This document shows positions 45,599-55,222 of a DNA stretch of 64,000 nucleotides, piece after piece. Location: contig CAAEEZ010000017.1 in the NCBI GenBank assembly GCA_900755035.1, forward strand, positions 124,001 through 188,000. The letters run 5' to 3'. How positions within the stretch are numbered: position 1 is the stretch's first letter; the number at the start of each line of letters is the position of its first letter. Under the pieces are notes generated by a model, which was given only the letters and a program-made list of their open reading frames with translations, did no database searches and had not been told where the DNA came from. Made by a program: the position numbers and the translations under genes. The stretch comes from Clostridia bacterium. GTDB taxonomy: Bacteria > Bacillota > Clostridia > Christensenellales > CAAEEZ01.

Positions 45599-46128
45599 TC
45601 TTTACCTTTATTTTTTGCTTCAATTATTATTGATACGATTAGTGATATCGCTAGTAAAAACGCACCTATTACCACAAATACGTCCGCTACGTTAAACACA
45701 GGGAACTCGAAAAACGTAAAATGCAAAAAGTCCCTAACGTAGCCAAGCATAATTCTATCTACTAGATTGCCTACTCCACCTACTAGCAAAAATACCATTG
45801 ATAATCTAGTTGCTACGGATTGCTCTCGCATATATATCCAAGCGAATAATAGTAGCACTAATGCAATCGACACGAACACGGTAAGCAAAGTAGTTTGTCC
45901 GTTTAATATTCCAAAAGATGCGCCGTAGTTTTTTACGAATACGAAGTCCATAAAGCCGTTAATAAACGGATAGGAGGACTTGCCTTGCAAAAACTTAGCC
46001 ATATAATCTTTGGATACTAAATCTAGCGAAAGAATTACAATTAGTAAAAGTGCTTCTAGTAGAAAGCACTTTAAGTTAAATTTTCGCTTATATTCGTCGA
46101 ATTTGACCTTTAATTTATCTGTCATCAT
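45595..46128 (-). CDS. lspA: lipoprotein signal peptidase II
   Basis: A 177-residue membrane aspartyl protease that removes lipoprotein signal peptides. Four membrane helices; the catalytic aspartates lie in VGNLVDRIMLGYVRDF and VFNVADVFVVIG. It overlaps sepF by about 14 bases. The start may be either of two adjacent ATG codons. Confidence 0.96.
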   Translation of the reverse strand: MMTDKLKVKFDEYKRKFNLKCFLLEALLLIVILSLDLVSKDYMAKFLQGKSSYPFINGFMDFVFVKNYGASFGILNGQTTLLTVFVSIALVLLLFAWIYMREQSVATRLSMVFLLVGGVGNLVDRIMLGYVRDFLHFTFFEFPVFNVADVFVVIGAFLLAISLIVSIIIEAKNKGKE

Positions 46129-46753
46129 TATTCTTTCTTATTCTTTCTTCAAGTTCAGACGGCACCATAATATTTACGCCGTACGGGGTCAGTAAATAAA
46201 TTGAACCGCTTATTTTGTGCATACTGCCGTTTAACGCATAGATAGCACCCGACAAAAAGTCCAAAATACGTTGCCCTTTGTCGTGCTTAATTTCCACTAA
46301 ATCCACGATAATCGGCTCTCTATTTCTTAGATAGTCTATTAGCGTTTTAACGTCCTTATACGTTCTTGGCGAATAGATAATCATATTACTTGCCGTAGTC
46401 GGCTCGCCAAACGCCTCTTTTACAGGGTCTTGATACTCTTGCTTATCTTTCTTTTGGAATAAGCTTTTCAGTTTTTTATCAGCAAACGGTCTATCCTTTC
46501 CTAGTTCTCTTCTTTCGTACTTAGAATCTCTAAACTCGGTATCGGCTACTCTATCATAGCCCCTATCGTAGTTTCTATCACGCTCGTAGCCCCTGTCGTA
46601 ATCGTAATTTCTTTCGTTAGACCTTCTATATTCGTACGCCTCGTTATTAAAGTCATCGCCAAAAGAACCGGCATAATCACGGTCGAAATTATTATCACCC
46701 CTATAATATGCTCTATCGTGTCTATTGTCGTAATCTCTTTGCCAATCGGACAT
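46115..46753 (-). CDS. sepF: cell division protein SepF with Tyr/Arg/Asp-rich extension
   Basis: A 212-residue protein. The conserved SepF core is at about 115-205 (SNMIIYSPRTYKDVKTLIDYL, EPIIVDLVEIKHDKGQRILDFLSGAIYALNGSMHKISGSIYLLTP). SepF polymers tether FtsZ. Residues 1-75 are a low-complexity run of DR, RDY and YDRGY units. The usual N-terminal amphipathic helix for membrane binding is not evident. It lies between yggS and lspA; ylmG, ylmH and divIVA, often found here, are absent. Confidence 0.88.
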   Translation of the reverse strand: MSDWQRDYDNRHDRAYYRGDNNFDRDYAGSFGDDFNNEAYEYRRSNERNYDYDRGYERDRNYDRGYDRVADTEFRDSKYERRELGKDRPFADKKLKSLFQKKDKQEYQDPVKEAFGEPTTASNMIIYSPRTYKDVKTLIDYLRNREPIIVDLVEIKHDKGQRILDFLSGAIYALNGSMHKISGSIYLLTPYGVNIMVPSELEERIRKNNDDR

Positions 46754-46762
46754 ATTTTCCTC

Positions 46763-47458
46763 CTAAATATTGTAATTACGTGGTCCAAATATTCCCGTTC
46801 CTATTCTAACCATATTTGAACCATGCTTAATTGCAAGTAAATAATCGTTACTCATACCACAAGACAGGTATTTTGCTTCAAAGTTATCTTGTTTTAACTC
46901 TTTTAGCGAATTAAACAAATCGTAAAGTCGGTCGTAAAGTGGCGCTATTACGCTTTCCTCTTCGTTTGGCATTACGCTCATTATACCCATAATCTTGATA
47001 TTCTGTTTATCGCTAAGGCTTTTTATAAAATCTACCACTTCGTTTTCGTTTAGTCCGCCCTTTGATAATTCGCCACCCATATTCACTTCGATAAGTACGT
47101 TTGTAACAACGCTTTTTTTCTTGCTTAGTTCGTCTATTTTTTCGGCAAGTTCTACCCTATCTACCGAATGTATAAGGCTGACTTTACCTATCAAATACTT
47201 TACTTTGTTCGTTTGTAGTCTACCTATAAAGTGCCAATCAACGCCGTAACAACTATCGTGTTTTTCATTAAATTCTTGCACTCTATTTTCACCACAAATC
47301 TTTATTTCAGTATTTTTAACAAGGTCGTTAATAGTTTCAGCGTCCCTAGTTTTGCTTGCCGCAATAATAGTAATTTCGTCAGGATTTCTATTTATTACTT
47401 TACAAACTTCGTTAATGCTTTGCCTTATTTGTTTTACGTTATTTTCTACTAAGTCCAT
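46763..47458 (-). CDS. yggS: YggS/PLPBP pyridoxal-phosphate homeostasis protein
   Basis: A 231-residue single-domain PLP-binding protein (YlmE in Bacillus). The PLP lysine is in IIAASKTRDAE; CGENRVQEF, WHFIGRLQTNKVKY and LSCGMSNDYLLAIKHGSNMVRIGTGIFG are conserved. First in the yggS-sepF-lspA-rluD unit. Confidence 0.95.
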   Translation of the reverse strand: MDLVENNVKQIRQSINEVCKVINRNPDEITIIAASKTRDAETINDLVKNTEIKICGENRVQEFNEKHDSCYGVDWHFIGRLQTNKVKYLIGKVSLIHSVDRVELAEKIDELSKKKSVVTNVLIEVNMGGELSKGGLNENEVVDFIKSLSDKQNIKIMGIMSVMPNEEESVIAPLYDRLYDLFNSLKELKQDNFEAKYLSCGMSNDYLLAIKHGSNMVRIGTGIFGPRNYNI

Positions 47459-47478
47459 ATTCCACCATTATATTTACT

Positions 47479-47507
47479 AGTATAACACCTAATAATATAA
47501 TTGTAAA
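47479..47507 (-). promoter_or_regulatory. promoter of yggS-sepF-lspA-rluD
   Basis: On the minus strand TTTACA and TATACT are spaced by 17 bp; the -10 box ends 20 bases before the yggS ATG, leaving room for the site GGTGG. Confidence 0.6.
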
Positions 47508-47655
47508 TTGCTTTATTAAATTTTAATACACAAAAACTATTTTATAAAAACGCATAAAACTTAATAAAAATACTAACGATAATTATATAAAATTCCAAAA
47601 AATATAATAAAATATACTTATTTATGCAATTTAATAGGATTTTTAACAAAAATAA

Positions 47656-47674
47656 AAGGGCTATTCAAGCCCTT
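47656..47674 (-). terminator. terminator at the SSB-like gene 3' end
   Basis: On the minus strand AAGGGCT/AGCCCTT with loop TGAAT is followed by TTATTTTT. The stop TAG overlaps the hairpin. Confidence 0.7.
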
Positions 47675-48287
47675 CGTCTGTTGCTACGGATATTCTACTA
47701 ACCGATACCTCGTACGCTACCTTTTCGATAGTGGTATCGCCCACCACTTTTTGATATTTTCTACTTTGTATTCTGCCAAGTAAATTTATTTTGTCGCCAA
47801 CTTCAAAATTATTTACGTATCTTGCGTTTCTGCCCCACGCAATACAAGGAATATAATCCGACTTGTTATATTGCCTATTTACTGCTAGTAGCAAGTCGCA
47901 AATTTCTCTCTTAAAAGGCGTTACACGATATATCGGGTCTTTGCATATATATCCCGTTAGTTCTATTACGTTCACGTCTTCTTCGTCAACTTCGGTAATC
48001 TCCCTAACGAACACGGTTAGCATCAGCCTATTTCTATCGCCTTCTTGCTTGTTATAACTTCGAAACTGACCCAAAATATTCAGTTTTGCACCCGTCGTTA
48101 CGTTGTACTCGCCAATCAGCCTATCGGATATAGTAAACGGAATTATATCCTCGCTGTCGGACAGTCTTTTTACCAAAAGTTCACTCTCGTAAAAGTTTTC
48201 ACCAAGTATTTCGTGAGAAAAAGTAGGTTCTTTTACTACTATTCCACTTAGTTGTACCTTATTGTTGCTCATTTGCTCGTAATCCAT
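47661..48287 (-). CDS. single-stranded DNA-binding-like protein with two OB folds
   Basis: A 208-residue protein made of two successive OB-like domains: residues 8-100 (VQLSGIVVKEPTFSHE, LNILGQFRSYNK, LTVFVREITEV) and 103-200 (NVIELTGYICKDPIYRVTP, CDLLLAVNRQYNKSDYIPCIAWGRNARYV, GDKINLLGRIQSRKYQK). The second copy matches the SSB/PriB pattern better. There is no acidic C-terminal tip of the DDDIPF type, so it is unlikely to be the main SSB. Ribosome site GGAGGAG. It precedes pdaB by 22 bases in the opposite gene order, same strand. Confidence 0.8.
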   Translation of the reverse strand: MDYEQMSNNKVQLSGIVVKEPTFSHEILGENFYESELLVKRLSDSEDIIPFTISDRLIGEYNVTTGAKLNILGQFRSYNKQEGDRNRLMLTVFVREITEVDEEDVNVIELTGYICKDPIYRVTPFKREICDLLLAVNRQYNKSDYIPCIAWGRNARYVNNFEVGDKINLLGRIQSRKYQKVVGDTTIEKVAYEVSVSRISVATDEGLE

Positions 48288-48309
48288 AAATCTCCTCCAT
48301 TCGTTGTTC

Positions 48310-49083
48310 CTACATTTCTTTTTTTATTTGTACTCCGTTATTATCAATAACGTAATCGCCCGTTAATACTAAGTCGCTAAGCTTAACCATTTTGTATCCT
48401 CTATTTTTAAGTTCCAATATTACGATGGGCAAAGCCTCTAAAATATGGTCCGAATTATTATGGAAAAGAATAATCGAGCCGTTTTGCACTTTGTTTAGCA
48501 CTCTATTTACTATTTCTCTTGACGAAATTCCCTTCCAATCAAGCGAATCGACGTCCCACTGAATAGACGTTAGTCCGTGATTTTTCGCTTCGTCAAGTAC
48601 TTCGTTCGAATAGTCGCCAAAAGGCGCTCTAAAAAATTTTGGGCTTTCTCCTGTTATCTTCTTTACGCCTTCGTTTACGTAACTGAACTCTTCGCTCATT
48701 TGGTCAACGGAAAGTTTTGGCATATTCAAATGGTTTTTGCTGTGATTACCTATATCTAATTTTTGTTCGTATATCTTTTTTACTAGGTCGGGATATTTGT
48801 CTACCCAAAAACCAACTAAAAAAAACGTAGCGGAAACGTCGTTATTTTTAAGAATATCTAATATACCTTGCGTTTTATCTCCACCCCACGCTGCATCAAA
48901 CGTAAGAGCAACTTTTTTTTCTTCGGTCTGCACCCTATAAATAGGCGTTTTTCTTATACTTTTACCAAAATAAACCGTAGCGACGTTGTTTTGACTAACC
49001 ATAGACGCTAGCGCTACGAACACGGCAAGCAAAGTGAAACAACACAAAATATTTTTTCTTTTTAAGACGAAAAACATCTGCAC
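48310..49083 (-). CDS. pdaB: PdaB-like polysaccharide deacetylase
   Basis: A 257-residue NodB-domain deacetylase with one N-terminal membrane anchor (residues about 10-30). Metal and catalytic motifs: LTFDAAWGGDKT, IGNHSKNHLNMPKLS and FRAPFGDYS. The AAWG variant after TFD is typical of the spore family PdaB, which is needed to keep spores intact. It is probably transcribed together with the SSB-like gene downstream. Confidence 0.88.
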   Translation of the reverse strand: MQMFFVLKRKNILCCFTLLAVFVALASMVSQNNVATVYFGKSIRKTPIYRVQTEEKKVALTFDAAWGGDKTQGILDILKNNDVSATFFLVGFWVDKYPDLVKKIYEQKLDIGNHSKNHLNMPKLSVDQMSEEFSYVNEGVKKITGESPKFFRAPFGDYSNEVLDEAKNHGLTSIQWDVDSLDWKGISSREIVNRVLNKVQNGSIILFHNNSDHILEALPIVILELKNRGYKMVKLSDLVLTGDYVIDNNGVQIKKEM

Positions 49084-49280
49084 CTCTAATATTAAATAAG
49101 ATTAGTCGTAATAAAACGTAGACTTATGTCGAAAAATATCGAATAAAATCTATATTTGATGTTTGCGACCACTAAGATAAATAAATGCTTAAAAAATTAA
49201 AAATATAACTACCGCAACTACAAAATTTTATTTTGTACAAGCAATCAATTAAAAGATAAGAAAAAGAATTTATAAATAAA

Positions 49281-49308
49281 AATACGCCGTAAAGTATGGC
49301 ATATTTTA
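49281..49308 (-). terminator. terminator of the ygiQ-like gene
   Basis: On the minus strand AATATGCC/GGCGTATT (one G-U pair) with a nine-base loop is followed by TTTATTT. Confidence 0.6.
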
Positions 49309-49338
49309 CTGTTTTATATAATAATTTAACGATAATTT

Positions 49339-51168
49339 TTATTTTCGTTTATAATTTCGCTTAGTATAAGATTTATTAGTAATAGGCGTTTTCTTTGGCT
49401 TTATTAGACAGTTTGCGCCGTATCCTATTAGGTCTTCACGCCCTGCTATTTTAAGAGCTTCTAATACGATATCGTAGTTTTTAGGATTATCGTATTGAAG
49501 TAACGCCCTTTGCATCTTCTTCTCCTTAGGGCTTTTTGCTACGTATATTTCTTGCATCGTGTCAGGGTCTATTCCCGTGTAATACGCACAAGTAGATTTA
49601 GTAGACGGCGTAGGATAAAAGTCCTGCACTTGCTCTGGGTGAACTTTGTCGTTTTTAAGTTTAACGGCAAGGTTAATTGCATCGCTAAGCGTACAACCGG
49701 GGTGCGAACTAATCAAATACGGCACTATATATTGCTCCTTACCCACCTTTTTACACTCGGCAAAATACTCACGACAAAAATTTTGATATACGTCGTTATT
49801 CGGCTTATTCATTGCCATTAACACGTTCTTTTCGGTATGCTCGGGCGCAACTTTTAATTGTCCGCTTACGTGGTATTTTACAAGTTCTTTGAAAAACTCC
49901 TTATTTTTATCCATCATCAAGTAGTCAAATCTTATACCACTTCTTACAAACACTTTTTTAACGCCGTCAAGGTTTCTAAGCGTTCTTAAAATATCCAAAT
50001 ATTCGCTATGATCCACCTTTAAGTTTGGACAAACCGTCGAACCGATACAATACTTAGTAGTACAAGCGCCCTTTTCATACTGCTTTTCGCAAGATGGATT
50101 TCTAAAATTTGCAGTAGGACCGCCTACGTCGTGGATATACCCCTTGAAATCTTTGTCCTTAGTCATTAAAATTGCTTCTTTTACAATCGACTCCTTACTG
50201 CGTTTTTGCACTATCCTACCCGTGTGATAGGTAATTGCGCAGTACTTACAACAGCCGAAGCAACCACGCTGAGCGGTAATACTGAACTTTACTTCGTCAA
50301 TAGCAGGTATATGCTTATAACTTGGGTGGAACGTCCTTTCATAAGGCAAATCGTATACCCAATCCATCTCCTTTTCGGTAAGTGGTTTTTGTGGTAAATT
50401 TTGCACTACGTATTTTTTGCCGTGGCGTTGAACGATAGGCTTACCGATATAAAAATCGTTATATTTTGTTTGTAAATTAAACGCTTCCACGTATTTTAGT
50501 TTGTCTGCCTTCACCTCTTCGTAGGACGGACAAAAGGCGTAGGTATTAAATTCTTCCTTTACCTTTTTGGACAAGTCGTCGTATTCGGCAAGATAGGAAG
50601 TACCCCTTACGTCCTTGATATTTTTAATAGGAACACCCTTTTTTACAAGTTTCAAAATATCAAAAAACGGTTTTTCGCCCATACCGTATACTAGTAAATC
50701 GGCATTAGTATCTACTAGTAAGGACGGCATTACGGTGTCGCTCCAATAGTCGTAGTGCGCAAATCTTCTTAAACTTGCCTCGATTCCACCTATAATAAGT
50801 GGCGAATTTGGATATAATTCTTTTACTTTTTTGCTATATACCGTTAGTTGCCTATCAGGTCTTAAACCAAACTTGCCCTCGTCGGAGTATACGTCCACGG
50901 TTCTTTTCCTTTTAGCAACCGTGTAATTATTTACCATACTATCTACGACACCACCCGATATAACGAAAGCAACGTTTGGCTCGCCAAACACCAAATAATC
51001 GTCGTCTTTTTGTGGTTGTGGGATTATACCGATAGTAAAACCGTACGATTCTATAATTCTGCTAATTATAGCGTGTCCAAAAGAAGGATGGTCGGTGTAC
51101 GCATCGCAAGTAATCATAACAAAATCAAACTTTTCATTATTAGGATTTGTAATTGGTAAAAACGACAT
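49339..51168 (-). CDS. YgiQ-family radical SAM protein
   Basis: A 609-residue radical SAM protein. The cluster cysteines lie in AQRGCFGCCKYCAITYHTGR (about 305-325). The conserved N-terminal FLP(I)TNPNEKFDFVMITCDAYTDHPSFG and a C-terminal DUF3362 region with a basic tail are present. The family is widespread, but its reaction is unknown. It shares one base with the next radical SAM gene upstream. Confidence 0.92.
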   Translation of the reverse strand: MSFLPITNPNNEKFDFVMITCDAYTDHPSFGHAIISRIIESYGFTIGIIPQPQKDDDYLVFGEPNVAFVISGGVVDSMVNNYTVAKRKRTVDVYSDEGKFGLRPDRQLTVYSKKVKELYPNSPLIIGGIEASLRRFAHYDYWSDTVMPSLLVDTNADLLVYGMGEKPFFDILKLVKKGVPIKNIKDVRGTSYLAEYDDLSKKVKEEFNTYAFCPSYEEVKADKLKYVEAFNLQTKYNDFYIGKPIVQRHGKKYVVQNLPQKPLTEKEMDWVYDLPYERTFHPSYKHIPAIDEVKFSITAQRGCFGCCKYCAITYHTGRIVQKRSKESIVKEAILMTKDKDFKGYIHDVGGPTANFRNPSCEKQYEKGACTTKYCIGSTVCPNLKVDHSEYLDILRTLRNLDGVKKVFVRSGIRFDYLMMDKNKEFFKELVKYHVSGQLKVAPEHTEKNVLMAMNKPNNDVYQNFCREYFAECKKVGKEQYIVPYLISSHPGCTLSDAINLAVKLKNDKVHPEQVQDFYPTPSTKSTCAYYTGIDPDTMQEIYVAKSPKEKKMQRALLQYDNPKNYDIVLEALKIAGREDLIGYGANCLIKPKKTPITNKSYTKRNYKRK

Positions 51169-52769
51169 TAGCCACTCCTTTCGTAATTTTCTTTTAATAA
51201 AGTATAGTCAAGTATTCTATATTCGTATAGTTCTGTAATATAATTTTGCTTATTATAGTTAAAATATGCCACGTATTCGCCCTTTTCTAGCGTTATTGGA
51301 TTTATAGAAAAGTAGTAGCAAAATTCGCCGTCTTTTTGCTCCGTTTTGGCAATTTTCTTAAACTCTTTGCTAAATTCTCTTTTTATGATAGGTGGCAAAT
51401 TTTTGCTTTTATTACTTATTAGGTAGTCGAATTTTAGTAGTTCGTTTACTAAAAGTTCGTCCTCTCCTATTTTAACTGCGTACTCGAATAGTTTTTCATA
51501 TAGTTCAAATACGCCTGCTTTATAATCTACTACCTTTGCAAGATATGTAAAAGTTTCCCACGGCTCGTATTTCTTTTCAAGGTATCTAAGCGTAAAATGA
51601 AAACGATTAGTATTATAGTATTTGTCTACAAGATAGGCAATTTTTTTGCCACACATAATTACCTTTTCGTCCATAGTAGGCGTAGATATTATCTCGTAAG
51701 GTGGTTTTTGTGAAAAAACGTAACCATCGCTTTGCTCTATCTTCAACCTGCTACCCTTTAACACTTTTAATATACCTACTTGCATTTGATTCGTCCATAG
51801 CCTATACAAAGTGTTAAAAGAATTTCTTAATGAACTTTCGTCTTCACCCGTTAGCCCAATAATAAGGTCGCTGTGAACGTGGCAGTTCTGAAAGCTAAGC
51901 AAAGTATTTATATTTTCAACTGCTTTAATTACGTTTGATTTTCTACGTATATTACTTAGTACTTCGTCGTTAAAGGTTTGTATTCCTGCTTCAAACTGAA
52001 ATAAACCTAGTCTTGCCCGTTTTATAATATCAAGCGTGCTTTGCTTAAAAATATCGGGCGCTACTTCAAAGTGAAACGTAAGGTCGCTATCCGTAAAATT
52101 ATCTATCAAAAAACTTAGTATTTCGTTGCAATACTCTGCCTTTGCGTTAAATGTTCTATCAACGAATTTAAGTATTTTTATCCCTTTGTCCTTAAATTTT
52201 AGTAATTCCTGCTTTACTAGGTTTATATCGAAAAGTTGCAGTTTGTCGTTAGAACTCATACAATACGTACATGCGTACGGACAGCCACGTGATGCTTCAA
52301 AATAGGCAATTTTACCTTTTGCATTACAAAAATATTCGTCAGTATACGGCGAGCGTTCTAGCGGATTATCAATTCTTGTGCCATATATCACCTTATCGGT
52401 ATTGCCGTTTAGTAAACTAACAAAAGCACTTTCGCCAGCGCCAACTATTATTTGGTCGCAGTAATCAAATAGGCTTTCGTACTCAAAACTTGCCTCCGGG
52501 CCACCGAAAAATATCTTTGCATTTGATTTTCGTTTTATTTTTTCACAAACTTCAAGTGTTTTTTCAATATTAAAGATATAGCAAGAAAAACCTATTAAAT
52601 CGGGGCTATCTTTAAGAATATCGTTTACTATCTTATCCGTGTCCAAGTTTATATTAGATTCGTAAATCTTAATATCGTCCCTATTAGAATAGGCTTTTAG
52701 GTAATATATACCAAGCGATTGGTGAATATATTTACTATTTATACATACTAGCGTTACGTTATTATACAT
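51168..52769 (-). CDS. B12-binding-domain radical SAM protein (DUF4080-like)
   Basis: A 533-residue protein. The N-terminal cobalamin-binding-like Rossmann domain (1-130) is followed by radical SAM with SRGCPYACTYCMSS (about 160-175) and a C-terminal DUF4080-like half. Related proteins are predicted methyltransferases or oxidoreductases; the substrate is unknown. It is coupled to the YgiQ-family gene, which may indicate a shared pathway. Confidence 0.88.
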   Translation of the reverse strand: MYNNVTLVCINSKYIHQSLGIYYLKAYSNRDDIKIYESNINLDTDKIVNDILKDSPDLIGFSCYIFNIEKTLEVCEKIKRKSNAKIFFGGPEASFEYESLFDYCDQIIVGAGESAFVSLLNGNTDKVIYGTRIDNPLERSPYTDEYFCNAKGKIAYFEASRGCPYACTYCMSSNDKLQLFDINLVKQELLKFKDKGIKILKFVDRTFNAKAEYCNEILSFLIDNFTDSDLTFHFEVAPDIFKQSTLDIIKRARLGLFQFEAGIQTFNDEVLSNIRRKSNVIKAVENINTLLSFQNCHVHSDLIIGLTGEDESSLRNSFNTLYRLWTNQMQVGILKVLKGSRLKIEQSDGYVFSQKPPYEIISTPTMDEKVIMCGKKIAYLVDKYYNTNRFHFTLRYLEKKYEPWETFTYLAKVVDYKAGVFELYEKLFEYAVKIGEDELLVNELLKFDYLISNKSKNLPPIIKREFSKEFKKIAKTEQKDGEFCYYFSINPITLEKGEYVAYFNYNKQNYITELYEYRILDYTLLKENYERSG

Positions 52770-52800
52770 AATATTATTCTATCACTTTTTGCAAAATAAA

Positions 52801-52819
52801 AATAGGCGCTAGGCCTATT
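52801..52819 (-). terminator. terminator of icd
   Basis: AATAGGC/GCCTATT with loop GCTAG and T-rich flanks directly after the icd stop. Confidence 0.7.
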
Positions 52820-54025
52820 TTATAATCTTTTTGCGATTGCTTCTAGAAATTCTCTGCTGTTTTTAACTTGTATTTTTACACCTTCTTTGTTAAATAGTGG
52901 TACTAAATCTTTTGTAATTTCACCGTTTTCAATAGTATCTATACAAGCCTTTTCTAGTCTGTCGCTAAACTTAACTAGGTCGTCAAGGTGGTCAAGTTCG
53001 CCCCTCTTCCTTAACGCTCCCGTCCAAGCAAAGATAGTTGCAACCGAGTTTGTCGAGGTTTCTTCGCCCTTTAAGTGTTTGTAATAATGGCGAGTAACCG
53101 TGCCGTGCGCTGCTTCGTACTCGTATGCGCCCGTTGGAGATACAAGCACTGAGGTCATCATTGCAAGCGAACCAAATGCAGTTGCTACCATATCACTCAT
53201 TACGTCGCCGTCGTAGTTTTTGCAAGCCCAAATAAATCCACCGTTACTTCTAGTAACTCTTGCAACTGCGTCGTCTATTAGCGTGTAGAAATATTCAATT
53301 CCTGCTTTATCAAATTTTTCCTTGTACTCTGCCTCGAATACTTCGTTAAACAAATCCTTAAATCTGTGGTCGTAAATTTTGGATATAGTGTCTTTTGAAC
53401 TAAACCACAAATCTAGTTTTTGGTCAAGAGCGTAGTTAAAGCAACATCTTGCAAAACTTTTAATGCTCTCGTCCTTGTTGTGCATACCCATAATAATGCC
53501 GTCGCTATCAACAAAATCGTAGATAAGTTTTTTGGTTTGGTTACCGTCTTTATCGGTTACAAGTAGTTCTGCTACGCTACCCTTTTCCACTCTCATTTCA
53601 GTGTTTTTGTATATGTCGCCGTAAGCGTGTCTTGCAATTACGATAGGCTTGGTCCAGCTAGGGATAAGTGGTTTTACTGCGTCAACGATAACGGGTGCTC
53701 TAAATACCGTGCCGTCAAGTATTGCCCTTATAGTTCCGTTAGGGCTTTTGTACATACTTTTTAGGTTGTACTCCTCAACTCTTTGTTGGTTTGGCGTAAT
53801 AGTTGCGCATTTTACAGCCACGCCGTATTTAAGCGTTGCGTTACTTGCATCAATCGTTACCTTATCGTCGGTTTTATCTCTATTTACAAGACCTAGGTCG
53901 TAATATTCGGTTTTTAGGTCTACGTAAGGCTTAATAAGTATTTCTTTTATCCAATCCCACAAAATGCGGGTCATTTCGTCGCCGTCCATTTCGACAAGCG
54001 GAGTAATCATTTTTATTTTATCCAT
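52820..54025 (-). CDS. icd: NADP-dependent isocitrate dehydrogenase (eukaryote-like type)
   Basis: A 401-residue enzyme converting isocitrate to 2-oxoglutarate. It opens with TPLVEMDGDEMTRILWDWIKE, and has the substrate motif YKSPNGTIRAILDGTVFR, ITRHAYGDIY-like VIARHAYGDIYKNTE, and YEAAHGTVTRHYY near the end. This matches the short IDH1/IDH2-like subfamily rather than the E. coli type. It is monocistronic with ribosome site GAGGTGA. Confidence 0.95.
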   Translation of the reverse strand: MDKIKMITPLVEMDGDEMTRILWDWIKEILIKPYVDLKTEYYDLGLVNRDKTDDKVTIDASNATLKYGVAVKCATITPNQQRVEEYNLKSMYKSPNGTIRAILDGTVFRAPVIVDAVKPLIPSWTKPIVIARHAYGDIYKNTEMRVEKGSVAELLVTDKDGNQTKKLIYDFVDSDGIIMGMHNKDESIKSFARCCFNYALDQKLDLWFSSKDTISKIYDHRFKDLFNEVFEAEYKEKFDKAGIEYFYTLIDDAVARVTRSNGGFIWACKNYDGDVMSDMVATAFGSLAMMTSVLVSPTGAYEYEAAHGTVTRHYYKHLKGEETSTNSVATIFAWTGALRKRGELDHLDDLVKFSDRLEKACIDTIENGEITKDLVPLFNKEGVKIQVKNSREFLEAIAKRL

Positions 54026-54094
54026 ATAATCACCTCGATATATTTCTATAATATTATATTATATGATATATCGTCTTTTCGCAAGCAAATTTCG

Positions 54095-55213
54095 CTACTT
54101 GTTTAATTTTATGCCTAGCGACTTATAATTTTTCACGTAGTTAGTTAGCACGTTCGTTCTGTGTTCGGTTAAAATTTTCTTTTTTTTCTCATCAATAGAT
54201 ATTGCGCTTTCAATCATCATATTTATTAGATTAGAAAAATTGAACTGTTTTTTGAATAGATAATACGCAAGCGAACCGGGTATCGTATTTACTTCGTTTA
54301 CGTATAGTTTGCCGTCAAGATACAAATAATCGCATCTACATACGCCGTATATACCTAGATTTTTCATTATTTTTTCAGTACTCTTTTTTATCTTCTTTTC
54401 AAGTTTAGCATCAATATTTGCAGGAAACTCTCTTGTACTATCACTTATTTTCGCATTTTTCATATACTTGTTTTCAAAAGTTAAAAAGTCGTTTTTAGTT
54501 ACGGGCTTTTCTATTTCGCTTACGAAAAAGCCAAGGTCGGTATTCAGCCCTGCGCAATTATACTCGTCAAAACTAACTAATGCTTTTTCAACTAGTATTT
54601 TATTAGTAAACTCTTTCGCAACCATAATAGCCTCTTTTAAGGAATCGTTGTCTTTTGCAACGTTTATACCTATGCTAGACCCCAAATCGTTCGGCTTTAC
54701 TATAACGGGATATTTTAGCATATTTTCAGTTGTAGATATTATCAAATCAACGTTTGATAAATCGTCAAAAGCAATATAATCCACGACGCTAAGCCCAAGC
54801 GACTTGAAACACTCTTTTGCTCTTACTTTATCCATACATATACTAGACGGCAGTACTCCTGCAGAGGTATACGGAATATTTGCGACTTCAAAATAGCCTT
54901 GAAGTGCGCCGTTTTCACCCTTACCACCGTGAGTACACGTAAGTACGCAGTCAATTTTTATAGCACGTTTTAACGTATTAAAATGCATTTTCCCGTTTTC
55001 GAACCTTACTTTTTGCCACTCTTTTTTATTAAAATCAACATAGTATTCTATTTTATCGTAGTTTTTAGAAGTCAAAAACTCGCCACCACGATAATATACG
55101 GGAATTACGTTATATATTTTCCTATCAATATTATTAAAGACTTGTACGGATGTAATTATAGATATATCTCTTTCGGTCGAATCTCCTCCGTAACATACTG
55201 CAATATTTTTCAT
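54095..55213 (-). CDS. ddl: D-alanine--D-alanine ligase
   Basis: A 372-residue ATP-grasp ligase making D-Ala-D-Ala. CYGGDSTERDISIITS at the N-terminus, HGGKGENGALQGYFE, KPNDLGSSIGI and YVNEVNTIPGSLAYYLF are visible. The family usually ends this last motif with PGFT or PGS; here it is GSLAYYLF. Directly downstream of murF, which uses its product. Confidence 0.94.
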   Translation of the reverse strand: MKNIAVCYGGDSTERDISIITSVQVFNNIDRKIYNVIPVYYRGGEFLTSKNYDKIEYYVDFNKKEWQKVRFENGKMHFNTLKRAIKIDCVLTCTHGGKGENGALQGYFEVANIPYTSAGVLPSSICMDKVRAKECFKSLGLSVVDYIAFDDLSNVDLIISTTENMLKYPVIVKPNDLGSSIGINVAKDNDSLKEAIMVAKEFTNKILVEKALVSFDEYNCAGLNTDLGFFVSEIEKPVTKNDFLTFENKYMKNAKISDSTREFPANIDAKLEKKIKKSTEKIMKNLGIYGVCRCDYLYLDGKLYVNEVNTIPGSLAYYLFKKQFNFSNLINMMIESAISIDEKKKKILTEHRTNVLTNYVKNYKSLGIKLNK

Positions 55214-55222
55214 TTTCCCCTC

